Part shown: positions 23,537 to 35,420 of the stretch, piece by piece
Layout: each line of letters begins with the position of its first letter
Position numbering within the stretch: position 1 is the stretch's first letter
The notes under the pieces: model-generated
Told to the model about the DNA's origin: nothing
Database searches by the model: none
The model's input: the letters and a program-made list of their open reading frames with translations, nothing else
Position numbers and translations under genes: made by a program
NCBI GenBank assembly: GCA_947652605.1
Contig: OX393580.1
Coordinates: 17,628,159 to 17,692,158, forward strand
Direction of reading: 5' to 3'
Length of the DNA stretch: 64,000 nucleotides
Source: Elmis aenea
Taxonomy: Eukaryota > Arthropoda > Insecta > Coleoptera > Elmidae

Positions 23537-25356
23537 CAGGGTGAGTCACGACGGACGCGTCGGAGTTTTATGGCGAAACGGTTTATATTTTCCAATTTCT
23601 TTCGCTGTTTGATTATGTAAGTCAATAAGGGCTACATTTTAAAAATATTTTCAAATATACAGGGTGCTCCAAAAAGAGTGCCATATCAAAGTTATACTTT
23701 TTCTTGAGGAACACCCTGTATATTTTTACATTTTTGGATTCCTCTTTAAATTTACTTCAAAAAATGTAAAAGGTTATATGGGTCTAAAGTCAACCGTTCT
23801 CGTGAAAATTGCATTTTCATGAAAATACAGTTTTTTCAAAAATTTTCAACATTTGAAAACTTTGACAAGTCTGAAGAAATTCGCTTGGAGATAAGATTGA
23901 CAATAGATTATGTAACACTTTGCACCACCTACATTTTTAAAATATTATACAGGGCGTTTTTTACGCTTGGTCAAACTTGTGAAACTTTAAACATCTATAA
24001 CTCATTTTTTTTAAATACAACACCCTATATTTTTTCACACTGTCTTATAGAAAATTTAATTCTCTTTCGAAAACATAAAGGCGGTTTTTCACCTAAAATT
24101 GATATTTTCCGAGATATCGTGATTTTATTGTTAATTATTAGGGCAAAGTAATATTTTCAAGTAGGCTATGAAGGTAGACAGCGGTAATTTGAAACAATTG
24201 AAAAAAAAAATAAGACACTTATAATTTTATCGATTGACTACAGACTTTTGACATATTTTTATAGGAAAGTGGTAGTTTTACCATACTTACGTTTAAATAG
24301 ACATTTTTTAAAATTGTTTATGCATTTATTTATTGGACCTGTGTTATAAGATAATTACTAAATCCTATAAACCATTTTTTGTCTGTTAACGATACGATAC
24401 TACGACACTCTACCGAAAACAGTACCAACCATGTTTTTTTTTTAAATGTAAAATTAGACAAGTCAGTATTACTTTTTTTTTTTAATCAGCGTTTCGTTCT
24501 CGTACCTAATACATTATCAATCGGTGTTTAGGACTTGGCAAACGATCAAACTCAATTATATGAAAAATATTGTGGCCCTGATGAGAAACCTATATTTAAA
24601 CGTAAAAATGGTAAATCTACAACTTTTTTATAAAAAAATGTCAAAAATGTGTAGGCAAACAACAAAATTATAAGTGTCTTGTTTTTTCTTTCAATTGTTT
24701 CAAATTACCGCTGTCTACCTTCATAGCCTACTTGAAAATATTACTTTCCCTAATAATTAACAATAAAATCACGATATCTCGGAAAATATCAATTTTAGGT
24801 GAAAAACCGCCTTAATGTTTTCGAAAGAGAATTAAATTTTCTATAAGACGGTGTAAAAAAATATAGGATGTTGTATTTAAAAAAAAATGAGTTATCGATG
24901 TTTAAAGTTTCACAAGTTTGACCAAGAGTAAAAAACGCCCTGTATAATATTTTAAAAATGTAGGTGGTGCAAAGTGTTACATAATCTATTGTCAATCTTA
25001 TCTCCAAGCGAATTTCTTCAGACTTGTCAAAGTTTTCAAATGTTGAAAATTTTTGAAAATACTGTATTTTCATGAAAATGCAATTTTCACGAGAACGGTT
25101 GACTTTAGACCCATATAACCTTATACATTTTTTGAAGTAAATTTAAAGAGGAATCCAAAAATGTAAAAATATACAGGGTGTTCCATAAGAAAAAGTATAA
25201 CTTTGATATGGCACTCTTTTTTGGAGCACCCTGTATATTTGAAAATATTTTTAAAATGTAGCCCTTATTGACTTACATAATGTAACAGCGACAGAAATTG
25301 GATAATATAAACCGTTTCGCCATAAAACTCCGACGCGTCCGTCGTGACTCACCCTG
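23537..25356. mobile_element. TA-flanked foldback F5 inside a LINE
   Basis: The left end is TA then CAGGGTGAGTCACGACGGAC; the right end is the exact inverted counterpart. Arms of about 696 bases (to about 24232 and from about 24661) are nearly identical. Within each arm are further terminus-like pairs: CAGGGTGCTCC near 23680 with CACCCTGTATATTT near 23725, and CAGGGCGTTTTTTACGC near 23950 with CACCCTATATTTT near 24020. The spacer (24233-24660) has no intact gene. A second copy of the family is at 48756 and a one-armed fragment at 32988. Confidence 0.92.
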
Positions 25357-25358
25357 TA

Positions 25359-25907
25359 CATATAGTTAAGAAGGTTTCTAAAAAAATAGGTTTTCTTGGT
25401 AGAATAAGCAGCAAACTTCCAGTCCTTACTAAAATTTTAGTATACAAAAGTATCATGGCACGCTTTTTCGAATGTTGCTCTGGTATTTTATTTCTGGCAA
25501 ATACTAATGAATTGGACCAGCTTCAAAAATTGCAAAATAGGGCTATGAAAATTATTTTACACTGTTCCAGATACACCAAAATTACTTTAATGCTAGATAC
25601 TTTACAGTCGCTTAGTATTAAACAACGGATAATTTTTAATACGATTATTTTCATTTTCAAGATTATAAATAACCTGCTTCCAAATTTTTTGATAAAACAT
25701 AGAACCCAAAACTCTGATATTCATAATTATCCGACTAGGAACTGTAAAGACTTTAAATTGCCTATCAGAATACGAAACTACACTCAAAATTCTTTATTTT
25801 ATAAAGTACTGAAATTTTATAACGATCTAACAAGTGAGCTTAAACATGAAACTAATATTGTAAGGTTTAGACGTAAGCTCAGTAGTTATATTAAGGAAAA
25901 GTTTTAA
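25359..25907 (+). pseudogene. LINE pol pseudogene, 3' part (after F5)
   Basis: It resumes the protein broken at 23534: IVKKVSKKIGFLGRISSKLP, ECCSGILFLANTNELDQLQK, LQNRAMKIILHCSRYTK, then TRNCKDFKLPIRIRN and a basic end RFRRKLSSYIKEKF with a TAA. This C-terminal region lies downstream of the reverse transcriptase in this LINE group. It is followed by an AT-rich 3' end with (ATT)n near 25960. Four extra bases (CATA) sit between the foldback and the codons for IVKK when compared with the sibling copy at 33.9 kb. Confidence 0.85.
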
Positions 25908-25979
25908 TTTTTATATATTTATATTATAAAAAATGTAAACATAATTAGCAATGCACTAAACAAACTACATTATTATTAT

Positions 25980-26520
25980 TACCATATAAATACACCAAAA
26001 CTACAACAAAATCTGTTTCCACCATTTATGGTTTCAACATACATTTTCGTTTATTATTCTACGTAGGTAGATGTCTACACTGCAAGCATGTAAATTTATA
26101 ATGTTCAAGCCTATTTATTCTTGCGAACCTTATCGGTTTAAAAATGTAATATCGCACGTTCATTAAAGGATGTAAAATGACAACGCTTCAATAACTTAAA
26201 ACCTCGTTAAGTTGGCAGCATAAAGGCGACTTTTTGTAATAAAAACGCGAGGCACAAACGGAGACAAGTTCTTATATACACGTTGTAAAAGGCAAGCAAA
26301 AATAATCGCTTAAGAACATGGAAAGTTGTAGGTTGCTCTAAAGGGTCTGCGCCGAGGTTCGAAAGAATGAAAAGTCGACAAATTTCTGATTGTAATATGC
26401 AACAACCACACGATCTTTTCTTGGAATGTGCATAATAATGTCTGTCACAAAAAATGTAGGACAAAATAAATAGCAATTGTAAAGAATTCATTAAGATTTC
26501 CATTTAAAATCGTTTAGGAC
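25980..26520. other. No recognisable feature
   Basis: A minus-strand frame (26207-26503) has no family signature. Nothing else was seen. Confidence 0.4.
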
Positions 26521-26526
26521 ATTAAT

Positions 26527-26950
26527 TTCATAGCTAATAATTATTTTTTGTGTTATAAATAACGCGTCTAGGAGCCGTTTGCTTCTGTTTAAAAATTATC
26601 AGATTTTTTGTCGAAAAAAGTGCTAAGACTAAAAAGCTTTTCAACGTTTTCCTTCTTTTGGAAAATTAAAAAATCGTAGTATTTGTTATTTGAGGGCTAA
26701 TAATCCTTAATTTAGACCTAAATATCGTGTAGGTATAAGTAGTTTGAGACAATTTGTTTAATTTTTAAAATAATCGAGTTTTTCGTCGAACAAAGAGCAG
26801 AGATATAAAAAATAATGGTATAAATTAGTTGAGGGCTAATAATCCTTAATTTGGCAATAAATAACGTGTATACGAAAACAACCCATTGAAAATTTTGAAA
26901 TCGCTTACTGGTTTGCACTGCAGAAAAATATATATTATTTGACAGAAATA
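26527..26950 (+). repeat. Degenerate tandem repeat, unit about 145 bases
   Basis: The phrase GAGGGCTAATAATCCTTAAT occurs at about 26692 and 26831, and related phrases (AAATAACG, ATTTTTCGTCGAA-like) recur at matching spacing near 26560-26620 and 26780. A further diverged unit lies near 28070-28170, so the array was probably broken by the foldback at 27353. No coding function was seen. Confidence 0.5.
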
Positions 26951-27352
26951 GTCGCTGCAATTGTTTAATCATGACACCAGGCCTACTGTGGTGAAACCCT
27001 AACTTTGCAAATTTTCATATTTTCCCTATGCTTTACATGGTTGAAAAGCATTTGTTATGGAGATTTGAAAAATACAAACATCCAATATGGCGTCCGTAAG
27101 AAAAACAAAAATTGGGTATGACCGCGCGAAACTTTTTGTATTTTTAAAATCCTTATTAGTTGCTTCTTCGATCCCGAAAATTTGGCGCACAAATCTTTTC
27201 AAATACAGGTAATATGGAGGTTTTAAGAAAATGTACGTTTTTCGTTTTCAACATGGTACTACTTAACGATGAATTATTGAAAATGTAAAACTCGATTATT
27301 GTTACGCCTGTAACGCCTTTTGCCCCATTTAACCTATTTTCCGAGATAACCA

Positions 27353-27977
27353 CAGGGTGGTCCAAATTCGATGGGATTTTATGGGTGTCTTGCCAAGATA
27401 GAGAAACGTATAATTACCAAAAATGTGCAGTTTTTTGAGATAAACACAGTTCTCAAATATATTTTATCATTTTCGGTTTTTCTTGTTTGTTTTTGTTTTC
27501 AAAGCCTACTTTTTGTTTTTCATCTTTAAAAAAATTAAAAAACCTTTGTAACTTGAGTATTATTAAAAATAAATACATCAACTCTTATATGTATATTTGG
27601 AATGGGAAAAATATAAGGAATTTAAATAGATCATAGCCAACTACAGCAATCATTAAAAAAAGGTGAGTGTGTCATAACTTTTTGACGGCGAGCGTAAAAT
27701 GTTTTTTTAGTACTATCTAAATCTACATGAAAATATCTAAAAATAATCTCCATAAACTTTTTCAATATTTAAAACAATAAGGGAGATATGACACATTATA
27801 AATATAACAAAAAAACAGTTTTTCTTTAATAACTCAAAAACCGGAAATTATAAAATATTTTTGAAAACGGTTCAGAGTTTGTCCCAAATACTGCACATTT
27901 TTGGTTATTTGACCGTTTCTCTATTTTGACTATTAGGCAAGATACCCATGTAATCCCATCGCATTTGGACCACCCTG
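27353..27977. mobile_element. Foldback element F7
   Basis: The left end CAGGGTGGTCCAAATTCGAT is mirrored at the right end, which is followed by TA; the left flank reads AC instead of TA, probably by mutation. The arms match for about 150 bases (for example CCAAGATAGAGAAACG and its relatives), with a decayed interior. No open frame. A stray CACCCTGTATAC end lies at 27997, just outside. Confidence 0.75.
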
Positions 27978-28004
27978 TACTTCATTTTAAACTGGACACC
28001 CTGT

Positions 28005-29248
28005 ATACGTATAGCCTTTGCAGTTTTTCCATTTGTCGTAAAAAATTCAACAAAGTAATTTACATCGTTTGATGCTTAATAATCGTTATTTGGGTCGTAC
28101 AAGAAGTCTTGAGCCATTTGCTTTCTTCCGAAAAATGTTTGTTTTTTTTTTCGAAAAATGCTTTGCACTTTTTAAATTTTAATTGACTGAATCGGGAAAC
28201 AATAATAATCATTTTTGTTTTTTATAAACATATAAAGTTACATGATACAATAACTACACAGAAAATCTTTGCCTATCATTTTTAATTCTCTGAAACACGA
28301 GCATTCCACTTTGAAGACGTCTGACTTTATTTTTTATGTTTTTTTTATATCAACAGTAAACATGCAGTGTGTACATATTGGCGAAGGTAACATGATACGG
28401 GCGGTTATTCGCTCCAATAGCGTCTACGCCAACGTTCAAACGGTAAACTAAATTTGAAGTTCTAAAGTAACTTCAGGAAATTGTCCCCAGCTTATAAAGC
28501 AGTATGTTAAAATCTACCAGATATTCGCCAACCTTAACCCAACCGTATGCAAAACAACATCTCTTATTTTATTATTTTCCTAGAGAAGCTTTAATAGAAT
28601 TTGGAAATTGTTCGCAAATGTTTAAATTAAATCGATGCAGTTAAAAAAATAGTTATGAAAACTTTATCACTTCTGATCCATGCATAATTGTATAAATGTT
28701 TACTTTACTATCTATCTCAAAAATCAACTAAAATTTGGCACCTTACACTGACCAAAAATACGTTCTTTACAAGAGAATGAATCTACAAATAAAAACGAAA
28801 ATTATTTGATTTAAGTTCTACAACAAGAGAAATCATGCGAAATTAAATAATTCTTCCAAACCTAAAAACTATCGGAATGCAGCTCTGAATAAACGTTCTG
28901 CAAAAAATATTTGCATCTGCACTTTAATTAAATAACATTCCTCTACCGGAAGTTTCAGTTTAGTTTTTGTTTTCATCATAGTAATTAAAATAAATGCCTC
29001 AAGAAGAATATTTCGTTGCAGTTAGCTTTCAACGTTCTTCGTTTAGTTTGTGTTAAATTTTTGTTCGTCAATGATTATTACCGTGAAAAACAGCTTAGTA
29101 ATTAATCTCTGAATAGTGTACTCAAAAAACAAATCCAGTACCTACTTAAATACTGTCCCATGAAAAGTTTTTAGCTTGGAAATAACCGTAAACGAAATAA
29201 TCAAAGAATATATTTAACAGCAATAAGTTAATAAATTTGGAAGAACGC
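28005..29248. other. No recognisable gene
   Basis: Apart from the diverged tandem unit near 28070-28170, I see nothing. The frame 28269-28451 lacks family motifs. Confidence 0.4.
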
Positions 29249-29256
29249 GTTTGAGG

Positions 29257-30652
29257 CAGGGATGGAATAACGTTTTAAATCGTTACGTTATTGTATAACG
29301 TTATTTATTATTTGTTTTCGTTACATAACGTTATAATTAACACTAAAAAAATGAATTGTTATGTTATATAACGTTGTATACCGTTACATAAATTATGTTC
29401 TTAAATAATGCGAAAAAGTTACACCCCCTTAAAGGGGATCGGTAAAATTAGGTTTTATTTTTTTTTCTCAAATATAGATAAATGTAAGAGAATGATATTT
29501 GGTAGATGTTTTATACTTATTAAAAGGTTTCCCATAGTGATATTTTCAATCATCTTCCACCTTCACAGGGGGCTGAAAAGTGTGATCCCTGTTGGTTTTT
29601 TAATCAGAACTTTTTGGTGAGTTGAAATTGTGCAATTATTTTTATTTTTTTTTGTAAGTTTGATTTATTTAGAACCTTTTTTATTTTTTAGTTTTTCTCG
29701 TAAATCCTACAGTTTTGAGTAAAAAATGAAATGAGTGAATATGATGTTTATCTTCATATTGGGTATAATTGACGGGCGTTTTAGCGTTGTCGCCGCGTAA
29801 ACGTCAAAATGAATTACACCCGTCACTTCTACCCCATGTGAACATAAACAAACCCTGGTAACCACCAAAATGAATCGTTTTATATTGAAATATTTGATGG
29901 TTCTTGTTCATTCATACAATTTTTTATTCAAAAAACTGTAGGTTTAACGAGAAAAGTTAAAGAATAAAAAAAACTTCTAAATAAATCAAGTTTTCAAAAA
30001 AAAACTTAAATTGCTAGATTTCAACCCACGAAAAAGTTCTGATTAAAGAACCAACAGGGGTCGCACTTTTCAGCTCCCTGTGAAGGTGGAAGATGATTTA
30101 AAAAATATTACTTTGAGAAACCTGTTAATAAGTATAAAACATCTACGGAATATCATTCTCCTACATTTATCCACATTTGAGAAACAAAATAAAAACCCAA
30201 TTTTACCGCTCCCCTTTAGGGGGGTGTAACTCCAAAAGGAGGCCCTAAAGAAAAAAATTATATATGAAAGACCCTTCTTAATTTTCAAATGTTTTCGCAT
30301 TATTTAAGAAACATGGTGTATAACAATAATTTTCATTTGTTACTCTGAAATTATTTTGAGATCTGTAAATGTATATTTAAAAAATAGTACAAAATTACGT
30401 TGAGATATTTTATTTTCGTTTTAATTTCTAAAATACAAACAAAATATTATATCTTCTGAAAATAAAAAGATCGCCATATTAAAATTTAATTTATAGAGAA
30501 TAACGATACAAATAACTTTTAATGAAATGTTATCGGTTATTATAACGTTATTTAACGTTATAAAAATATCGTTACGTTATTGTATAAAAAATTATAGTTG
30601 AATCGTTATTATAACGTTATCGGGTATCTTTACGTTACGTTTTCCATCCCTG
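29257..30652. mobile_element. hAT-type palindromic MITE with perfect 8-base target duplication
   Basis: It begins CAGGGATGGAATAACG and ends with CGTTTTCCATCCCTG, short inverted ends of hAT type (CAGGG). The 8-base duplication GTTTGAGG is exact at 29249-29256 and 30653-30660. The arms are long inverted repeats: the plus frame at 29408 (MRKSYTPLKG) and the minus frame at 30300 are mirror images, showing they are not genes. Repeated ATAACGTTAT words crowd both ends. No transposase was found. Confidence 0.9.
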
Positions 30653-30660
30653 GTTTGAGG

Positions 30661-31133
30661 TGCTTATTTTTTTAACCGCGTTTTTTTGCGTTAAATTTAA
30701 GCTGAGCAACAACATTTTTTGGGACGCAGGATGGCAATAAAAAAAGGAAATGTACTGACTTGGGTCCGTTTAAGAGCGCATTTCAGTCGAAACTGATAAA
30801 AGTAGACCGTAAATGACCCACAGGGGCATTAAAACCACATTCGCATCAAAAACACTGAGCAATAAGATTATAGGTCAGAAGGACTTCGCACTGAAGTAAC
30901 AGGATAATTGTCTGACCTGAGTATCTTGGACGGAATGTGAAAATTGAAACGGAAAAACATAAATTTAGAAAATTACTTAAATGACTGCAATAACTATACT
31001 GAAAAAAAGTCGTATTCAGTGCAATACTGTATTACAAACTTCTAATACAATTAATCACAAAACAAAAATTATTAAAATGGAAATTGGGTGCTAATTAAGT
31101 AGGTTTTTGAAAGATTCAACAAGAACCAAGCTA
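30661..31133. other. No recognisable feature
   Basis: Short unannotated gap between two elements. Confidence 0.4.
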
Positions 31134-31135
31134 TA

Positions 31136-31881
31136 CCGGGTGATTCAGTTTGACTGTCGCACCCCTATAACTTTGTAAGTATTGAGAATAACCCCAACAA
31201 CCCTTATATATTTGAAATCAGCGAGAAATTCTCTATTAAGTGATGTGTTTTTGTTACCTCTACGATGACGTATATCAAATCCGTGATGGGCAACTGTTTT
31301 TTTTTAAATTACATAGTATACATTTTTTTGTTGATTCGGATAGAGAATTTAATTCTGAATCCGACCATGTACTCAAAAAGTAGGCATACATTAAAAAAAT
31401 TTCGAGAAAAATCAGCAGTGGCGGCCATTTTGAATAAATTAAAATCTAATTTTTTATGTCGGCGTTTATTACTTGTTTTTATTTTTATTAAAAATTAATT
31501 TTTAATACATTTTCATTGATAGTTACCGTATAATTTTTAAGATTTGATCGTTTTTTGTTATGTTAAATAGACTGTTTGCTATAATTTGAATAAACTTTGA
31601 ACTGATTTTGTCGAAAATTTTCTTATGTATGCCTACTTTTTGAGTACATGGTCGGATTCAGAATTAAATTCCTATCCGAATCAACAACAAAATGTATACT
31701 ATGTAATTTTTAAAAAAAAACAGTTGCCTATCGCGGATTTGACATACGTCATCGTAGAGGTAACAAAAACACATCACTCAATAGAGAATTTCTCGCTGAT
31801 TTCAAATATATAAGGGTTGTTGGGGTTATTCTCAATACTTACAAAGTTATAGGGGTGCGACAGTCAAACTGAATCACCCGG
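31136..31881. mobile_element. TA-flanked foldback F8 (CCGGGTGATTC ends)
   Basis: TA flanks lie at 31134-31135 and 31882-31883. The left end CCGGGTGATTCAGTTTGACT is perfectly mirrored. The arms (31136-31412 and 31598-31881) are nearly identical inverted copies. The layout with TTTAAATTACATAGTATAC and AATTTAATTCTGA words parallels the module order in the CAGGGTG foldbacks. No open frame. Confidence 0.88.
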
Positions 31882-31883
31882 TA

Positions 31884-32985
31884 TTTAGAAATCTTTGGTT
31901 GGCAATTAAAATTTGTCACAGTTTCCATTACAAGGTTTGTGCACAACACCCAAACTTAGACTAACTTGCTCTGCTGGTGCGATCAACACAAGAAAAAAAG
32001 TTTTATGTTTAGTTTTGGAACAACTAAAGCACACTAAGTTCACCTGTTTGAAAATATTCAGAGTAAACTTTCAGTTTGCAGTGACATTAAGAAATTGATA
32101 GACATACAGAGTTATGATGATACTTATCAAGAGTTTTTAAGGAGTGACTATATCTTGTTTTATAGTAAAAATTTGATCAATTTACGAAACACTGCAAGGG
32201 AATCAGATTTACAGGTACCCGTTTTGCTTGTCCTATTTTAATTGGCTTGTACATTGAGAATGGTCACATTATAACACCAAACACGTGTATTTTGACATAT
32301 ATCGACAGCTCCAATGCACATTAAAAATTCTTTGGTAAGCTTTATTTAAAACATGATTGATGGATCTTTTTTAAAACAGAAATTTTAAACAAACACACAT
32401 TCATCTCGATTTTATTAAAATTTAAACGAACTTGGTCATTTTTAACTACAGAACAACTACATTTCATGCATTTTAATTAGTTGCTGAATGCATTTGATGC
32501 TTTTACAGAAAGTGTATTAAATTTCCTAAAATTAGACACTCAATCTATGTACATATTTATGCTTCTGAGGCCCTTCCACGCATACAAATGTGCATATTAC
32601 AGAATATCAGCGATCAGGATTCTTTCTAATATTGCTTATCACCAGACGAATGATGCTGAACTTTTCTTGCAGACGAAAACAAAGAAATTGATTCACATTT
32701 GTAATTCAAAGCATATACAGAGGTAGTTGCTACCCCCGTACCAACAGTTCCTATCCAAAACTTGGATCAATACAACGTAACGATCCAGAATTACGTAACT
32801 ATTGCACAAAAGATCATAATTTGTTTCGTTAAAATTATTGTTGAGAAATTTACAACACACTGTAATAATATATGCAAAAGGGATCAAAAATTGCAGTAGA
32901 AGCTTTTAATAAAACTGTTTAAATTTATAATTATTTTAAAATATAAACATGGGGATTCGAAAAACAGTGTACAATTGGAACTATA
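31884..32985. other. No recognisable feature
   Basis: About 1.1 kb with only short frames (31913-32098, 32481-32726) lacking motifs. Nothing supportable. Confidence 0.4.
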
Positions 32986-32987
32986 CA

Positions 32988-33650
32988 GGGATGCGCAAAA
33001 GTATGGAAACAGACAAATATCTAAAATTCTATTGCAGATATAAGATTGACATTTTGTATCTAAGCATTATGATATTTTTCGGATTTGATGAAAATGTTAA
33101 GGTTGCAATACGACTTCCGGTTAAACCGGAAACGGACTCAAAATTTGAAATTTGAAATATAACACCCTGCATATTTTTACATTTTCGGATCCTTTTAAAA
33201 TTTACTTCGAAAAATGTGCCAGGTTATATGGGTCTAAATCTAAAGTCAACTATTATGAAAATTTTAATCGATACAGCACTTTTAATTTTTCGTAACATTT
33301 AAGCTGTTTAAAAAGGCAATAGAATTTTGTTTGGAAATTAGATTAACAATAGCTCATTTAACAATTTTCGCTAGCTACATTTTAAAAATATTATACAGGG
33401 TGTTTTTTACGCTTGGTCAACCTCGTGAAACTTTAAACATCGATAACTCATTTTTCCTAAATACAACACCCTTTATGTTTTTACATAGTCTTGTAAAACA
33501 TTTGATTGTCTTTAAAAAACATTAACCATGATTTATACCTAAAATTAATATTTTACGAGATATCGCGACTTTATTCTAAATTATTAGCGCAACGTAATAT
33601 TTTCGAGTAGGCTATGAAGGTAGACAGCGGTAATTTTGAAACAACTGAAT
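32988..33650. mobile_element. One-armed fragment of the F5-type foldback
   Basis: It starts TA then CAGGGATGCGCAAAAGTATG and then follows the F5 arm in order: ACACCCTGCATATTTTTACA, GGTTATATGGGTCTAAA, CAGGGTGTTTTTTACGCTTG near 33397, and GTAGGCTATGAAGGTAGACA near 33608. No return arm is present. The LINE remnant at 33790 follows. Confidence 0.65.
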
Positions 33651-33789
33651 GATAAAAACAAGAAAGTTATAATATTTTCTTTTTCTTCCGAATTTTCGAA
33701 ATTTGTTGTAACCACTACCTACTCTCCTATTATTTAACTAATTATAATAACAGATAACAATAACATTACCCAGGTTCATTATTGTTGAA

Positions 33790-34418
33790 AAGTAATTATA
33801 AGTTGGATGGTGCAGTATTTAATAGAGGTAATGAAATTAAATATTTAGGTATAATAATAGACGATAAACTTGATTTTAAAAGTAATAGGAGTACTAATTA
33901 TATAGTTAAGAAGGTTTCCAAAAAATTGGTTTTCTTGTTAGATTAAGCAGTAAACTTCCAGTCCTTACTAAAAATTTAATATACAAAAGTATCATAGCAC
34001 CCCATTTCGAATACTGCTCCAGTATTTTATTTTTGGCAAACACTAATGATTTGGACCGGTTTCAAAAATTGCAAAATAGGGCTATGAGAATTATTTTACA
34101 CTGTTCCAGATGCACCAAAATTACTCTAATGCTAGATACTTTACAGTGGCTTGGTATTAGATAGCGAATAATTTTTAATACGACTATTTTCATTTTCAAG
34201 ATTATAATTAAGCTGCTTCCAAATTTTTTATTGAAATGTATAACCCAAAACTCTGATATTCATAATTATCAGACAAGAAACTTCAAAGACTTTAAATTGC
34301 CACGAAGCTACAGTCGAAACTCCCTATTTTATAAAGGACTGAAATTTTATAACGATCTAACAATTGAAATTAAAAATGAAACTAATATTGTAAGGTTTAG
34401 ACGTAAGTTCAGTAGTTA
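33790..34418 (+). pseudogene. 5'-truncated LINE pol copy, sibling of the 22.4-kb copy
   Basis: DNA closely matches 23440-23534 joined to 25359-25885: KLDGAVFNR, IKYLGIIIDDKLDFK, NYIVKKVSK, AKTLMIWTGF-type frames, and finally TRNFKDFKLP and GLKFYNDLT. Stops (for example TAG near 34163) and frameshifts disable it. At 33895-33905 it reads straight through the site where F5 sits in the other copy, so it is an unoccupied relative. It is itself interrupted at 34419 by the mariner-type element F9. Confidence 0.85.
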
Positions 34419-34420
34419 TA

Positions 34421-35327
34421 CAGGGTGCGTTTTATGTTCCAGGCCGATGTTTTTTTTGAATAACTTTTAAAAGAAACCCAATTTTATAATTTATATTTTA
34501 TTGATTGATTATATGGCCTTTAACATTATGTATGGAATATAATGTTGGTCAGGTGGCCGCCTCTGGCCGTGGCGCAAACGCGAGCTTTTTCGAGCATATT
34601 TTTCATAACATTTTCGCAGACTTCTGGTGTTATTTCAGCAATTTCTTTTCGAATGTTGTCCTTAAGTATCGGGATTGTGGTTGGTTTGTTGGTGTACACC
34701 TTTCCCTTCAAGTACGCCCATAGAAAATAATCGGGGGCGGTCAAATCAGGGGATCGTGGAGGCCAGTCGATATCACCACTTTTTGACATTATTCGGCCGG
34801 GGAAAGTTTCTCGCAAAATTTGCATCGTAGCACGAGATGTGTGTGATGTGGCACCGTCCTGTTGAAACCACATGTGCTGTAGGCCCAATCGATCCAATTC
34901 GGGCATAAGAAAGTTTACCAACATGTCACGATAGCGATCACCAGTTACTGTTACAGTATTGCCTCTAGCATCCTCAAAAAAATATGGTCCAATGATGCCA
35001 CCGGCCCAAATGGCGCACCATACAGTCTTTGGCTTTATCTCCCAGTGTATACAAACTTTCAAAATTATTTATTACACGCTGAATGGTTGACTTGCTTGGC
35101 ACATGATTAACACCAAAAAAATCAGGCAGTTTTCTTCGCGTATTTACAATTGAACAATTATTTTAAAAAAATGTTTTAATAACTTCAACACGTTGTTGCG
35201 GAGATAGATGTTCCATAATAAATTGTTATCGCCCACTCTACACGCCGGTCAAATATGAACTGTCAAATGACAGCCAAATTAAAATGGCGGCCGAACAAAA
35301 TCGGCGTGGAACATAAAACGCACCCTG
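34421..35327 (-). mobile_element. Mariner-type element F9 (DD41D), TA-flanked, in a LINE
   Basis: TA flanks lie at 34419-34420 and 35328-35329. Inverted ends of 27 bases start CAGGGTGCGTTTTATGTTCC with one mismatch. The 907-base element carries one transposase gene on the minus strand with an internal deletion. The sibling LINE at 25.88 kb keeps the empty site AGTTATATTAAGG, so insertion at one TA is seen directly. Confidence 0.93.
34526..35217 (-). pseudogene. Tc1/mariner-superfamily transposase, internally deleted
   Basis: The minus-strand product starts MEHLSPQQRVEVIKTFF, then after a stop codon NTRRKLPDFFGVNH and STIQRVINNFE, the N-terminal helix-turn-helix. It then jumps to IHWEIKPKTVWCAIWAGGII, WFQQDGATSHTS (second Asp), WPPRSPDLTAPDYFLWAYLK (third Asp) and KVYTNKP, ending with IIFHT. 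I count 41 residues between the QQD Asp and the APD Asp, the DD41D spacing. The segment that should hold the first catalytic Asp is missing, so the protein cannot cut DNA. The long downstream frame (178 codons) is otherwise intact, suggesting a young copy. Confidence 0.85.
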
Positions 35328-35329
35328 TA

Positions 35330-35420
35330 TTAAGGAAAAGTTTTAATTTTTACACATTTATACTCATAAAATTTAAACTTAATTATCAAATCGCTTTATA
35401 AATAAAATTATTATTGTTAT
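35330..35420 (+). pseudogene. LINE 3' end after F9
   Basis: It resumes IKEKF and the stop, then an AT-rich 3' tail with ATTATTATTGTTATTATT, matching the 3' end of the sibling copy at 25890-25975. Confidence 0.7.

Noticed and set aside
23819..24151. 110-codon frame in foldback F5 as a gene
   Set aside because: Near-identical frames occur in the opposite arm and in F6, and the DNA consists of terminus-like modules; no domain is visible.
24578..24589. CTGATGAGAAAC, resembling a hammerhead ribozyme core
   Set aside because: There is no room for stem II between the two conserved boxes and no matching flanking helices were found; it lies in a foldback spacer.
29408..30300. Two basic, aromatic-rich frames (MRKSYTPLKG and its mirror) as genes
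   Set aside because: They are inverted copies of each other inside a hAT MITE.
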